Source: Voacanga thouarsii | Taxonomy: Eukaryota > Streptophyta > Magnoliopsida > Gentianales > Apocynaceae | Assembly (NCBI GenBank): GCA_026120185.1 | Contig: JANUWF010001176.1 | Span: 6,085,501-6,149,500, forward strand | Direction: 5' to 3' | DNA: 64,000 nucleotides | In this document: positions 47,897-59,882 of the stretch, piece after piece | How positions within the stretch are numbered: position 1 is the first letter of the stretch | Layout: each line of letters begins with the position of its first letter | Made by a program: the position numbers and the translations under genes | Notes under the pieces: generated by a model | The model's database searches: none | Told to the model about the DNA's origin: nothing | What the model saw: the letters and a program-made list of their open reading frames with translations, nothing else

Positions 47897-49441
47897 TGAT
47901 AGGGGCTAATTTGATTATATTTTGCGTAGTTATTTGAGGTTCTTTTGTAATACATTTTGTGCAATAACTAGTCATATTCTTTTATATTTGAGATTTTACC
48001 ATTGGAAAGGTATTTTGGTCATTATTTCAGGTTTTTGGGTAAAATGAAGCAAAATCGTTGCGAAACAGAGCAGAGGCGGCGCCGGGTGGAAGCCTGGAAC
48101 TGGCGCCGGCTGTACACTGGATGCACGGACTTCAAAGCGATGGAAAAATTGGAGAAGCAGAGTAAAATAGAGCCTAACCGGCGCCGGCTGTAAGGCTGGA
48201 GGAGGCGCCGGCTGCAGTCTGGAACGTATGCGCAAAATTCGGAGAAAAATCGGCAAACGAGTGGAGAAACAGAACAAGGCGGCGCCGGCTTCGAAGGACC
48301 AAGGCGGCGCCGGCTGTGGTCTGTTCCTGAGGCGGTGCTGCGATCTTTTGACGCATTTTTGAAAATCTGGGGAGTTTTAGCATCTTCCAACTTCTACTCG
48401 GCCAAGAACGTTGTACCTACGAGTTAGGCACTTCTTAAGCATATAAATAGATGAAAAACACAAGGAAAAAGGGGAGAATTCATTGATCGTCATAGAAAAT
48501 CACTCAGTCTAAGGAGGAATTCTTCAAGTTCAAAGAGGGTTGTACAAGAAGGTTTTCAAAGGAAGAAGAAGTAGACTTGTCTATGAGTTCTTTCTTTTAC
48601 TTTGTTTTCTTTTTCTTTACAATGATGTTTTAATTGTTCTATTGTAATTTGGCATTATTTTAGATAATCATGATTCTTGGAGTTATTTGATCTTTTGATT
48701 AATTGACTGTTCTTCTTGGTATTTAATTACTTGGGCATATTCCGAGATTAGTTGGTTGTTTTTATTGTTAACTTGCTAGACCAAAGAGGTTGATGATGGT
48801 TGCAATTGATTAATTTTCGCATTCATTGGCTGTTAACTTGCTAAATCAAAGAGGTTAATTGCTGAGGATTGAGTAATTAAAGGTTAATTGATGTTTGCCA
48901 GACCAAGGATTCATTGATTAATTTCATGTTTTAAATTTGCCAGACCACGAAAATTTAATTAAGAATTGTGTTTAATGCATCTTTTGGATGAATTAGATGA
49001 GACAGACCAAATGATGCTAATTTATCTAGAAGGTAGTAATTAGTTGAGATAGACCAAGTGAAGCTAATTTACCTTAATCCTTCATGGTGCCGAGAGAATG
49101 ATTGATTATGATAATGATTAAGTTCTAGAAGATCATGGTTGTCTAATCAATGGTTTGAGTTGCATACTTCTCCATCCTTGACATATACATATTTTTATTT
49201 TATTTTCTTTTTAGTTTTCCTTTTTATTTAATTTTCACTTTGTTGAGTCGGTTAAACAATGAAAGAGGGGTAATTAATGTTTACTTGTTCCTTGAGGATT
49301 GACACTCGTTTGAACCCTATGCTCAGTAATGATGAGTACGCTTGCTCATATGTGTGATTTGGGTCCAACATTTTAATTTAAACTTGATTGGGAATGTGCT
49401 TAGTTTTTGTATGATTTTTATGCCCAAATCCAAACGCATCA
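47897..49441 (+). mobile_element. Solo LTR of the TR-GAG family
   Basis: Begins TGATAGGGGC and ends ACGCATCA. TTAGT at 47892-47896 and 49442-49446 is a perfect 5-bp duplication. Its six hexamers (48078, 48102, 48180, 48204, 48281, 48306) are nearly all intact GGCGCC, making this the best-preserved array. TATAAATA lies at 48442-48449, 136 bp after the last hexamer. Antisense frames here (48022-48390) arise from the GC-rich repeats and are not genes. Confidence 0.93.
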
Positions 49442-50240
49442 TTAGTACTTAACGAAAGCAAATGGAAGTGGAACTCGTGGCAACTTGGAACTTGTTGAAA
49501 GACATTATGAGAGCTAGATTTGTTCCTTACTACTATTACAATGACCTCTACCAAAGGCTTCAATCTCTAAAGTAAGGGAATAAGAGTGTAGAGGATTATC
49601 ATAAGGACATGGAGGTGATGTTGATGAGGGCTCATATCAATGAGGACCCTAGGGCAACAAGGGTTAGATTTCTAGGAGGATTGAATAGAGAGATAGCCAA
49701 TTTGGTGGAGTTGCATTCTTATGAGAGTTTGGAAGACATGGTTCATGCGGCTATGAAGATTGAAAAGCAATTAAAGAGGAGGGCCTTTGCTAAGTCTGCA
49801 CCTTCAAACCCAAACACTTCTAGCAAAATGCCATTCAAGAAGGATGATTCCCCTAAGCCTTTTTAATGAGATGTCAACAAGCCAAGGAAAAGATGAAAAC
49901 TAAGAGAAGATTGGAAATTAAGAGAAGATTAGAAGCCTAAAAATAAGGATAAATGGAAGACCATAGAGAAACCACAACACAATAGAGACATTATGTGCTT
50001 TAGGTATCTTGGCTATGGACACACCGCCCATAAGTGTCCTACCAAGAGGACTTTGTACACTAGCCCCTATGGAGAAGTCTTTATCGAAGAGGAGAATAAA
50101 GGAGAAATGTGCCATGGAAGACAAGAAGAAAATAAGAATGAGGAAAGTGATGAATGGGAGATTGTTGGTCAAGAGTATGCTTTAGTTAGAGTTACAAGAA
50201 GATCCTTGAATTCCCTAGCTATTGAGGACCAAGATCATTA
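49442..50240 (+). pseudogene. Reina-like gypsy Gag, second part
   Basis: Resumes with ELVATWNLLKDIMRARFVPYY and continues YQRLQSL, SVEDYHKDMEVMLMRAHINED, RFLGGLNREIANLVELHSY and MVHAAMKIEKQLKRRA. These are the conserved end of Reina-like Gag. The knuckle at 49996 reads CFRYLGYGHTAHKC, with Tyr where the second cysteine should be. A stop at 49864 and frame changes follow. Joining the two parts across the solo LTR gives a continuous Gag in sense. Confidence 0.8.
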
Positions 50241-51772
50241 ACAAAGAAAAAACATATTCTACACAAGGTGTCTAATCAACAAGACCCATTGTAGTATCAT
50301 TGTGGATAGTAAGAGTTGCACTAATATGATAAGTGAAAGCGTGATTAATGAATTGGGCATAAAATAGATTAAATATCTAAAACCTTACAAGTTGCAATGG
50401 TTAAATGATAGTGGAGAATTAAGAGTTAGCAAACAAGTCTTAGTGTCTTTTGAGATGGGAAATTACAAGGATGATGTTCTATGAAACGTGGTACCAATGC
50501 AAGCAAGCGACTTGCTATTGGTGAGACCTTGGTAATATAACCGGAATGTGAAACATGATGGTAGAAGGAACACTTATGCCCTTCTCAAAGAAGGGTCTAA
50601 ATTTACTCTTACCCTCATGTCCTCAAGTAATGTGAATAAAGATCAAATAATTATGAGAGAAAGAGAGAAGAAAAAGAGAACACAAGATATCAAACAAAAA
50701 CAAAAATTGGAGAGAAAAAGAAAGAAAGAAAAGAAAAAGAGTTGAGAGAGAGAATAGGAAAACCAATGCCCTTGACAATTAAGGATGAGTATGAGCAAGA
50801 ATAAGAAAGAGGAGGTAAAAGAAGAGTGAACTGCTTTATAAAAGAAAGTGAGGTCATAGAGGTGATAAAAGTTAAGGAACCGGTTATTCTTCTTGTTTGC
50901 AAGGATTCTTATGTTTCTACTAACGACTCTACTTTCTCTTTGCCTAATGAAATTACATCCTTGAAGAATTTGAAGATTTTTTTCGAAAGAAGGTGCTCGG
51001 AGTAATACCACTCATAAGAGGCATTGAGCATCAAATAGACTTTGTGTTATCATTCCCAATGGACTGTCTTATAGAAGTAACCCAGAGAGGCTAAAAAATA
51101 AGTGGAGGAATTGCTTGGGAAGGGACACATGAGAGAGAGTGTAAGCCCATGTGCGGTTCTGATTCTCTTGGTGCCTAAGAAGGATGGGATATGGCGCATG
51201 TGTGTGGATTATCGCGCCATCAATAATATTATGGTTAAGTATCACTATCATATTCCTAGGTTAGATGATCTACTTGATTAGTTGTTTGGTGCATTCATCT
51301 TCTTTAAAATTGATTTGAAATTTGATTATCACCAAATTAAATTTAGAGAATAGGATGAATAGAAAACGGCCTTTAAAATTAAATAAGAGTTGTATGAGTG
51401 CCTTGCTATTCCTTTTAGGTTATTAAATGCTCCAAGTACTTTTATATGTTTAATACATCAAGTTTTAATGGAATTCATTGGAAAATTTATTGTTATGTAC
51501 TTTGATGATATATTGATATATAGCAAGTCTTATGTGGATCATTTGAATGATATTCACTGTGTGCTTATTGCTTTTCGAAGGGAGAGATTGTATGCTAATT
51601 TGGAAACATGCTTTTTTTGTTTAAAGAGGATAACATTTCTTAGGTATATTGTGAGTGCCAAGGGAATTAATGTTGATAAGGAAAAAGTTAAAGCCATCTA
51701 AGATTGGCCTACTTCTACCACCATTATCCAAGTCCATAATTTCCATGGGCTAGCTAGCTTCTATAGAAGGTT
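50241..51772 (+). pseudogene. Reina-like gypsy protease and reverse transcriptase, truncated
   Basis: A protease remnant is seen as CSIIVDSKSCTNMISE, with Asp-Ser in place of the usual Asp-Ser/Thr-Gly. A lysine-rich linker (50548-50745) follows. RT blocks are IPLIRGIEHQIDFVL, then, in another frame, CLAIPFRLLNAPSTF and [11 protein letters not shown] (active-site Asp pair present), then FHGLASFYRRF. The next element starts after that phrase, so RNase H and integrase are absent here. Many stops and at least two frameshifts. Confidence 0.8.
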
Positions 51773-53194
51773 TGATAGGGCCCAGATTTGTCAATATTTT
51801 TCTAATAATTTGTGGTTATTTTGTGATAATTTTGATTCAATAACTAGTCATTTTCCTTTCTATTTGATATTTTGTGTATGGAAAGTGTTTTTGGTAATTT
51901 TGCACAGGAATTGGATGATTTGGGGCGAAATTGTGAAATTCCAAAAGTGACCCAGTGCCCCTCAACATTGTTGTCCCGACCCTGGCTTTAATATGAAAAA
52001 ACAGAGGAAGAATAGAGCAAATTGGGCAAAATCCAAAGCTAGACTAGAGCTAGTCCAGACAAAGTGACTCGGTGCTACCCCTAGGTTGTAAAATCGGTTT
52101 AGAATCCTTTTTCGAGTAAAATTTGGAACTTCCTAAGAGGTCTGATACTTTTCAACCTGTACTCGGCCCAGAACTTCTAGGGAATGTTTTTTGGCAAACA
52201 AAAGGCCAATATAAACAAGAAGAAGTAAAGATTAACATATGAATTCAAGAATCAATATTGAAGTTACTTATTAGAAGAAAAAAATTATCACTCAAGGAGC
52301 ATTGTTTTAGGAAAGTCTTCAAAGGAGGAAAAAGAGGACTTGTCTATGAGTTCTTTCTAAAATATTTGTTTTTTTTCCTTGAACAGTGATGAAATCAATG
52401 TTTTAATTGTATTTGGATATTATTTTTGGATTCATGATATTGTAATTTATTTGGTCTTTGATCAATTAATTGTTATTTTTGGTATTTGATTACTTATTTT
52501 TCTTTGGTGGATTGATGAAGTTGAATTGCCTTTCTAATAAACTTGGGAAACGAAGTTAGAATTGAGTTTAATTTAATTAATGTTATAATTTTTATTTTAA
52601 CTGGATTGGAAAAGAAGGTTAAGAATGAATTTAGGTAATCAAATATTAGTTGATTTCGCCTAGAGCATAGGATTATTGGCTAATTTCATGTTTATATTGC
52701 CTAGAGGATAGGGATATTCGTGAGGAATGAGTGTAACACATCTTTTTAGTTATGTTGGTTTGATTGGAAAATCTGCTAATTTAATCAGGAGATAGTGATT
52801 CCATAGATTGAGAAAGAAGTGGATTCTAACTTTATTCTTTTATGATGCTAAGACAATGATTGATTGTTATAAGTGCTAAATGGTTCATATTATATTTTCA
52901 GGAGTAACTATTTAATTATATGATTTTCTCTCTAAGAGTTGTGTATATAATTTATCTTTATCTTTATTTTTTATTTTTACTCTTTTTCACTTGAATAGGT
53001 CGGTTAAACAATGAGTGAAAAGTGCTTAGTATGTACTTGTTTCTTGAGGATCAATACTCGTTAATTCCCTATACCATACTTAATGTTGAGTGCATTTACT
53101 CATATGTGTGATTTGGAGATTAATGTTTTAATTAAACTTGATTGGGACTAGACTTAAAATTGCATGATTTTTATAACTCGAATCCAACGCATCA
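51773..53194 (+). repeat. LTR of a third tRNA-Asp-type element, within the Reina-like RT
   Basis: Begins TGATAGGGCCC and ends ACGCATCA. No second LTR is seen in the window. The U3 region has only one worn palindrome-like site (near 52068), so the hexamer array is absent or lost. Left flank AGGTT would be its target copy. Confidence 0.8.
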
Positions 53195-53200
53195 AGTTTT

Positions 53201-53219
53201 TAGTGCTGTTACCGGGGAC
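53201..53219 (+). promoter_or_regulatory. Primer binding site, tRNA-Asp (worn)
   Basis: TTAGTGCTGTTACCGGGGA, six bases after the LTR. Confidence 0.75.
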
Positions 53220-53433
53220 CAATATCATGAAAGCTTGGAGTTCAATGATTTAGCCATAATTATATGTAAATAGGTATATATGTTCTTTGTATAGATAGGT
53301 GCCATAATTTGGTGTTTGATATATGAATTTATATGTTAACTATTGTATAAGATGCTAGTTGTTTGTTTGTATATGTGTAAGTCTCAAAATCTAACTGTTT
53401 TACTTTTTTCTGCAGGACTACTTCTTGGTTTAT

Positions 53434-54456
53434 GACCCGACAAAACGTAGGAGACATAGTGGACTTTGATCTAAATGTTGAGAGAGCACTAACAAGGATT
53501 CAACGAGTATATAAAATTGGGCTGACCAACTTGGTTTAACAGGAGAGATGAAAGTTAACCAAAATAATAATGGTGGTAATGGTGGAAATAATAGAAAGAC
53601 TATGAGTGATTTTGCTAAGCCAACGATCTCAGGGACTGATTTGAGTATCTCTAGACCAAGGTTAGAAGTTAATAAGTTTGAAATCAAACCTAACATTATC
53701 CAGATAATCCAAAGTATGGTCTAATTTGATAGGTTACCTAATGAAGACCCTAATTCCCACCTTGCTAGTTTCTTGGAGATTTGTGATACTTTCAAAATAA
53801 ACGGTGTGTATGAACTGATTGTAGATATCTCTATGAACAATTACTCATGGGGCAATTCGAGGTCTAAAGTTTGGATTTAGGGAGTTCATAAAGTTGTTGT
53901 TGTAGCTATCTTGGAAGCTAGAGTTGAGGCATTAGTGTAAAAGATAGAACAAATGGTGGTTCATTCACAGGTAATAAATGTTAAGTGTGACTTTTGTAGA
54001 GAGGGGCACCCCAATCATGAGTGCCAAAATATGGGTTCTTTTCTAGAGTTCTTAGAGTAAGCTGCTTTTATGGGGAATGGACAATAAGGTAACAATCCAT
54101 ATAGTACTACTTATAACCCTAGCTGGAGAAATCATTCTTACTTCTCTTGGACCAATTCGAACGAACTAAGGTAAAACCCCCCAAAATTTAATGGAAATTA
54201 AAGGACTAAACCTTCATTGTCTTACAATTTACCACCATCAAAGCCATCATTAGAAGAATTGGTTAACAAAATGGTAAGTTTTATGGAAACCCGTTTTCAA
54301 GGAGTGGATGTAGTGACCAGAAATCTGGAGGCCTCAATACACAATCTAAAGAATCAAATTAGTCAATTAGCCAAACTTCTTGGTAATTGTCAAACTGGAT
54401 CTCTACTTAGGAACATGGAGAATAATCCATGCGACCAAGATCGTAGAAAAAAATGA
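53434..54456 (+). pseudogene. Athila/Tat-like Gag with internal deletion
   Basis: Starts MTRQNVGDIVDFDLNVERAL, the counterpart of 36509. After FKINGVYE about 130 codons of capsid are missing and it continues NNYSWGN. The knuckle is CDFCREGHPNHEC. A last clean frame (54217-54456) has LEASIHNLKNQISQLAKLLG, a hallmark of Athila-type Gag C-termini. Stops are frequent. With the LTR at 51773 it forms a second gag-bearing element whose right part is missing. Confidence 0.8.
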
Positions 54457-55630
54457 AATCTACTGGCTTTCTTACTTTCAGTTTGAACAATCTTTTATTT
54501 CAGTTATTTATATTTTTGCTTGTTTTGTATTGAATTTCATGTATTTATGCTTTTTAGAATTGGTATGCTTATTTTTACTTTTCTTTTTATTATAAAAGAG
54601 ATTTTTTTCGGACAAAACCGACCAGGCACCAGCTCAAGAATTTTGACCTGGTACCGAGTCAACTCGATAGTTTCAAGAACAACAAATAGACACAACCTGG
54701 CGCCGGTCCAAGTGTTTGACTTGGTGCCAGGTCACATCGGACATGGCCAATAAAAGGGCCGAATTTGGCTCATTTTTTGAAAATCTCTTCATTTCTCTCA
54801 TTTTTTTTCTCTCAACCTATTATCAACTTGTCAACCTAACCACAATCGGATTGCTCAAAACTCCCCAAAAACACCTTCTAAACATCAATTCCTTGATTTA
54901 TTCTTAAATATTTGGATTAAAATAAAAAAAATCTCAATTTTTCTTCGAAGTTTCAATTTTTCAATCCATCCAATTAGTGTACGATTTCATCAGTCACTTT
55001 GCATTGGATACTTACCCATACATTGGAGAACATTGTAGTATGATTTTTTTGAACTTTATACGGTTAGAATTTGAGTATGAATTTCTTGGTATTTTTGGGT
55101 TATTTTTGGCCAAAACTTTAATATTTTGTGCGAATGATTTGGTTTAATTGAAATTTCGAATTCTTTGTGAATAGAATAGCACGAGTTAGTGTTTGGCAAT
55201 GTTATTTCTTTGATAACAATTCATGCTTTAACTTCCATGTGGCTAATTCTCGTGTTATTATTTTTATTATGAAAAGGAGAAATTTTTATGTTTGGTTGTA
55301 ATTTGTTGAGGAATTCTATTGATCTTATCAATATATTTGTTCTCATAAATGATAATCTCTATTGAGAAGTGCTCTACATTGCAATATTGAGAAGTTCTAT
55401 TGATGTATGCTTGGATTGGGGAATTGTATTTTTTTTGCAAGTATAATGAGGAAATTGTGGTGTGGTTGTTTAGTGGTGTTGATTACTGAGATTGGTTGTG
55501 GAATTGAGAGTAATGGTTGATTTGTGAGAAGGACCGAGAGTTTATGTTTTATGTTGTGGTTGGAAGTTGTGAGATTTGATTCACTTTTCCTTTTTTTTTT
55601 TTCCTTTTTCCTTCTTTATGATTCCATCAT
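54457..55630 (+). other. LTR-like non-coding stretch with two palindrome pairs
   Basis: At 54625/54650 and 54699/54723 are four palindromic hexamers (GGCACC, GGTACC, GGCGCC, GGTGCC) with 25- and 24-bp spacing. AT-rich, intron- or leader-like sequence follows. It could be part of an LTR belonging to the accessory gene downstream, but I could not find its ends. Confidence 0.45.
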
Positions 55631-56568
55631 GTCTAGACCAAGGGGGATGGCTACACGTACTAAGAGGTCTAGAGCCTCATCTTCTACTCTTTCTTTTGAG
55701 CCATTCCCTACACAGTCTACCCAGTTCCTTGAGCCAACTTGTTAAATTTGGTACCAAAACCATGTGAACGACAAAATCATAGTAGAAAAGACATTCAAAC
55801 CATCCCATAACAATTCCCTACAGTTATCCACCATGTTTAGAAGATTGAAATGGGAGGCCATTATTCGATTTCGGGGGTTTATTATCTGGTGAGAATTAAG
55901 GAATTCAATGCAAATATGCATGACAAAAAGAAGAACAACCTGGAGACCATTTCCACTATAGTTAAGGGGGTACCCATTGAGTTTGATAGGACAAGACTAG
56001 CTGCTATCTTAATGTGCCCATGATGGTCCTTGGATAGTTGTAGACCACCACAACCAGAAAATCCTTTTCTAAGAGAGTGAGTGACACCTGTACTACATTG
56101 AGGATGTATAAGAAGGGACCTATGGGATAAGTGGGCTATTACTCCAACATGACCTTGAAGCCCAGTTGCGTGCCTTAGTCTATATCTTTGCTTTTAATGT
56201 CTTCCCTAAGGCTAGTGGTTTTAATGAGTCCAGAGTGGTTGATATATATATTCTTCACAAGAAGCTTCAACGTGAGCCTATTCCCTTTGTTCCACTTATC
56301 ATCTAGTCTATAAGAGAGGCCGTCTACTCTCTCCTTTCCTCGAAAGCCTTTGTCTTTCTTTTGGTGATTATGCTTTTCCTTCAAGCTTTTAGAGTGAGTT
56401 GTGACGGGGAGTTGACTGAGACCACTATTGAGAAAGATATAGTGACTTAGCATACTTTAGTTCAGTGTGGGTATAAGTACCATGAGAGAGAGAGAAGATG
56501 GATTGGACTCTTTGAGGTCCAACACCCAGGGATGAAGGAGATACCTCCTGATGATGAAGAGGATGAGT
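55631..56568 (+). pseudogene. FYANL-type 'putative plant transposon protein', second copy
   Basis: Starts MSRPRGMATRTKRSRASSST, a basic serine-rich N-terminus. After stops and frame changes it reads VRIKEFNANMHDKKKNN then IVKGVPIEFDRTRLAAIL, and later HDLEAQLRALVYIFAFNVFP and ESRVVDIYILHKKLQREPIP. The order and wording parallel 42717-44143 in the Copia element, though sequence identity looks low. Such proteins occur in many non-autonomous plant LTR elements, and their function is unknown. It is cut at the acidic C-terminus (PPDDEEDE) by the LTR at 56569. Confidence 0.65.
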
Positions 56569-59500
56569 TGTAATACCCCGCCCAAAACTACCTTTGACTA
56601 TGGGGAAAAGTCATGCATTGCATAGCATTTCGCATTTTATGTGGTAGCTTAGAATTATTTTATTTGCATGGATGCATGTGAATTTTTCCGTCGCTCTTGC
56701 ATTTAAATTAATTGATGTGAAATAGTGGTGTTGTTAAAGATTTGGATAAGGGGGTTTGGTCGAAGATTTGGAAGGATGAGTATTAGGGTGGTGAGAACTG
56801 ATTGTGGAAAAAATTAGTATTGGAGTTGTTTTGGAATAGCGGGGAGGTTGGTGATTTTCTTTGGTGATCCAAGTTCGAATCCTACTTTTTGTGAAGTTAG
56901 GTTCTCTTCTTGAAAATTCCTTTCCTTAGAGTTTCCATGTCTTGGCCGAAAAAGATCTAGCAAACCTAGAGAAATTTTAGTGTCATTATTCTAAGGAAAA
57001 AAGTCTCTATGTTTATTCCCTAAATTTAAGGACTTTGATGTGAATAAAGTTCACTTTTAATTTCCAACCTTTATCCTTTAAGATTTTCGAAAAACCTTAG
57101 CTAATAAATAAAATTCCTGCTTGATTTTAGCTTAATGGATGTTACCATGGATAGTTGGAATTAAAGAGTCCTTTTCCTAGTAGGAAACCTTGTTGATTTT
57201 AATCCTAGGATGTAAGCTAAAAATCTGGAAAAAAAATTCCAGATTGTGCCGCAACTTCTTGGAGGAACTTTAGCTCAACTCAAACTCTTCCAAAGCTAGG
57301 AGATCTTATCCTAAATCCCTTAGCAAATCAGACTTTTATTTCAATCCAAATTCAACTAGGATTTTCTTCCTTATCCTAGCAGAATTTCGGCAGCTTTGTG
57401 TCAACACAAGTTGTCCGAAATTCCAGCATCTTTAGCCACAATCCAAATCTTCAAACCCTATCTCAAAACACCTAAATACTCCTCATTAATTCAGGCTACC
57501 CTAGCTGCACAAAACCAGAATTTTATTCACACAAAATCACTAAAATTCGTCCAGCTTGTACACAGGATTTTCGGCAGCTTTGTGCAGGGAATTTCGGCCA
57601 GCCTTGAACACCTATTCCAACCGAAATTCTGCACACACAACCTACCAAAAAACCCCAGCTGATCAAGCTATTTCCAGCACCCAAAACCCTCAATTTTCCT
57701 CTGGAAATTTTGGCAGAACTATAGCGGCCAAAACAATCCAAAACTTGTTATTCTTGCACAGAATTTTCGCACAGCTTGCACAGGATTTTCAGTCACCAAA
57801 ATCCACACAAACTCTTCCTTGTTTGACCCAAAATTCTGAACACCCTCAACCCTTCTCTTGAGAATTATTTCGGCCAGCCTAGGGGAGCAAATTGCAGTTA
57901 TTCTCTCCCCTTAAACTCACCTAAAATCGGCAGCAAGGAAAGACATCACAAGCTGAAATTTTCGCCCTTGGTGTCCAAGAAACCTAAAGCCATTAGGAGT
58001 CTTTCTAAACATCACCATCTAACCCTAAACCAATCTTCTCCAACTCTAAATCATAGCAACCATCTACCCTCTCCATTCTACACAAAAATTTCAGCAACTT
58101 CTTTCTGCAAATTTTTGAAAACTCAAGAACTATTCTAAGCAAAAATCGAACACACCTTAAGGTAAGCAAAAATCCTCTCAACCTCTTGATTCCGTTTTCT
58201 CTAATGATTCTTTTCTCCTTCTTCTTCCCTTAAATCACGCCCCATAGAGGCTAATTTCATCTTCTTCTTTAATTTTCGATCAAGAGGAGCAAAGGAGGTA
58301 GCTTTTCTCTTCTTCTTAAGCGAACTCGGGATGATCACCATAGGAGCATCGATACCTCATTACCCGGTTGTTGCAAGGTAAGGGAATACCCACTCTTGAT
58401 GCCGAAAGTAAAGTTTAATGGTGTTTATTAGCGAGATGAACATGTGGTCGTGGTATATGATCTTTGGGGATTGGATAGTTTACTTGGAATTAAATAGGGG
58501 ATTGCTAATTATTGTGAAAATAAGTGAGATTAGAGCATGTTTGAATTAATTGAGACCCTGATCATGATATTATGTGGTTTAGATCAGGAGGATAATTGAG
58601 GAAAGCAAGCTGTGAATTTATCACGTTTATCTGAGGCATATCAAGTAAGTCCTTGCATAAACTCTTTTATTAAATGTTGTGATGGTAAGTCCTTATATAA
58701 ACTGTTTTGTTAAATGTTGTGATGGCAAGTCTATGCTGTGAAGCTTTGTAAAGCTATTGTTGAACTATGTTTGCTTGGGTTGTAAACGTGGATATTTATT
58801 CTTTAAACAGTTTTGTCAAACTAACGATTTTATCAAGAAAACTATTCTTTTCCTTAAATTTTTGGAAGTCTCTTTTAAGAAAACACCACGTTTTACAAAG
58901 CCAAGGTTTGGAAGTATGGTGAATCAGGAATTGACAGATATATTCGTTGAGTACTCAATAAGTGTAGGCTAACAATACTAGTTTTGGAGGGCTAGCGTAA
59001 GTCTTCTGGCCGGAGGCCACCTCCAGAAGATGAACTCTGCTTGAAAAGGCGACAGTGTTGGTTGGTCAGGCCAGTCTAAGCTAGCATGTGTACCTGGTAT
59101 GGTATTATTTATATTCCCGGCATGGACACCCGGATGGTTTTGTTGGGTGTAGAGATGGAGGAGTATCTCACCCGGTAGGCTATACACTCACCTTGATCAG
59201 AACACCCAACTTGTGGTAATCTGGTCCGGACAAGGTGCACAAAGTGTGGTGCGTTGGCCATTTTGTTCTCATGGAGCCCAACGTGTGGTGACATGACTGT
59301 TTATTCGAGTGGAGGATTTATTTTGTACAAAATGTGATAATGAGAAAAACCCACTCCTTACGAAAAGAGATTGTTTATGACTTACCAAATTATTTCTACA
59401 AATGGTTTGCACTTTGCATACACGTACTATTCAAAACTCCATGTGCACACACAGGACTTATTGAGATTTATTCTCACACTGCTTTACATCATGTTTTTAG

Positions 59501-59783
59501 GAGATAGATTGTGTTGAGGCAGCGGGGCTTGATAGTAGATGCTTTGGCTATTTTTCCTATGCTGTTCTAGGAGACTTTTGCCATTTATACTTTTGAACAA
59601 TATTTGTTTTATTTCGTTTTGCTCCAAGTTGAGCCTGATGTAATAAGAGTATTTCTTTATTTATCTAAGTTGATTCCTTTGGAGATTGCCTTTATATTTT
59701 ATACCTCGTTCTAAAGACCCCTTGTCCTACGGGACGGGGTGACATCCCCGCCCTTTTAGGGTACGTAGTCGTAGGGTGTTACA
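56569..59783 (+). repeat. 5' LTR of a Tekay/Del-like gypsy element
   Basis: Begins TGTAATACCCC and ends GGGTGTTACA, so the ends are inverted repeats, and is followed by an initiator-Met primer site. About 3.2 kb, related to the 4.4-kb solo LTR at 26661-31056. A hairpin of 29 nt at 59002-59030 is shared with that LTR. Small frames within it (such as 57396-57861) are not genes. Confidence 0.88.
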
Positions 59784-59785
59784 AG

Positions 59786-59797
59786 TGGTATCAAAGA
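59786..59797 (+). promoter_or_regulatory. Primer binding site, initiator tRNA-Met
   Basis: TGGTATCAAAGA, close to TGGTATCAGAGC, two bases after the LTR. Confidence 0.85.
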
Positions 59798-59882
59798 GAG
59801 GTTTAGGCAATTACTTGGCTTATGAGGTTCTATTTTCTTAAATATTCCGATTTGGTGCTTATTTTTATCTTTTGTTTATAGG

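Noticed and set aside
48022..48390. Minus-strand frames of 122 and 93 codons with repeated Ser-Arg-Arg-Arg-Leu
   Set aside because: They are translations of the GGCGCCGGCT palindromes within a solo LTR. The repeats are DNA-level features, not protein repeats.
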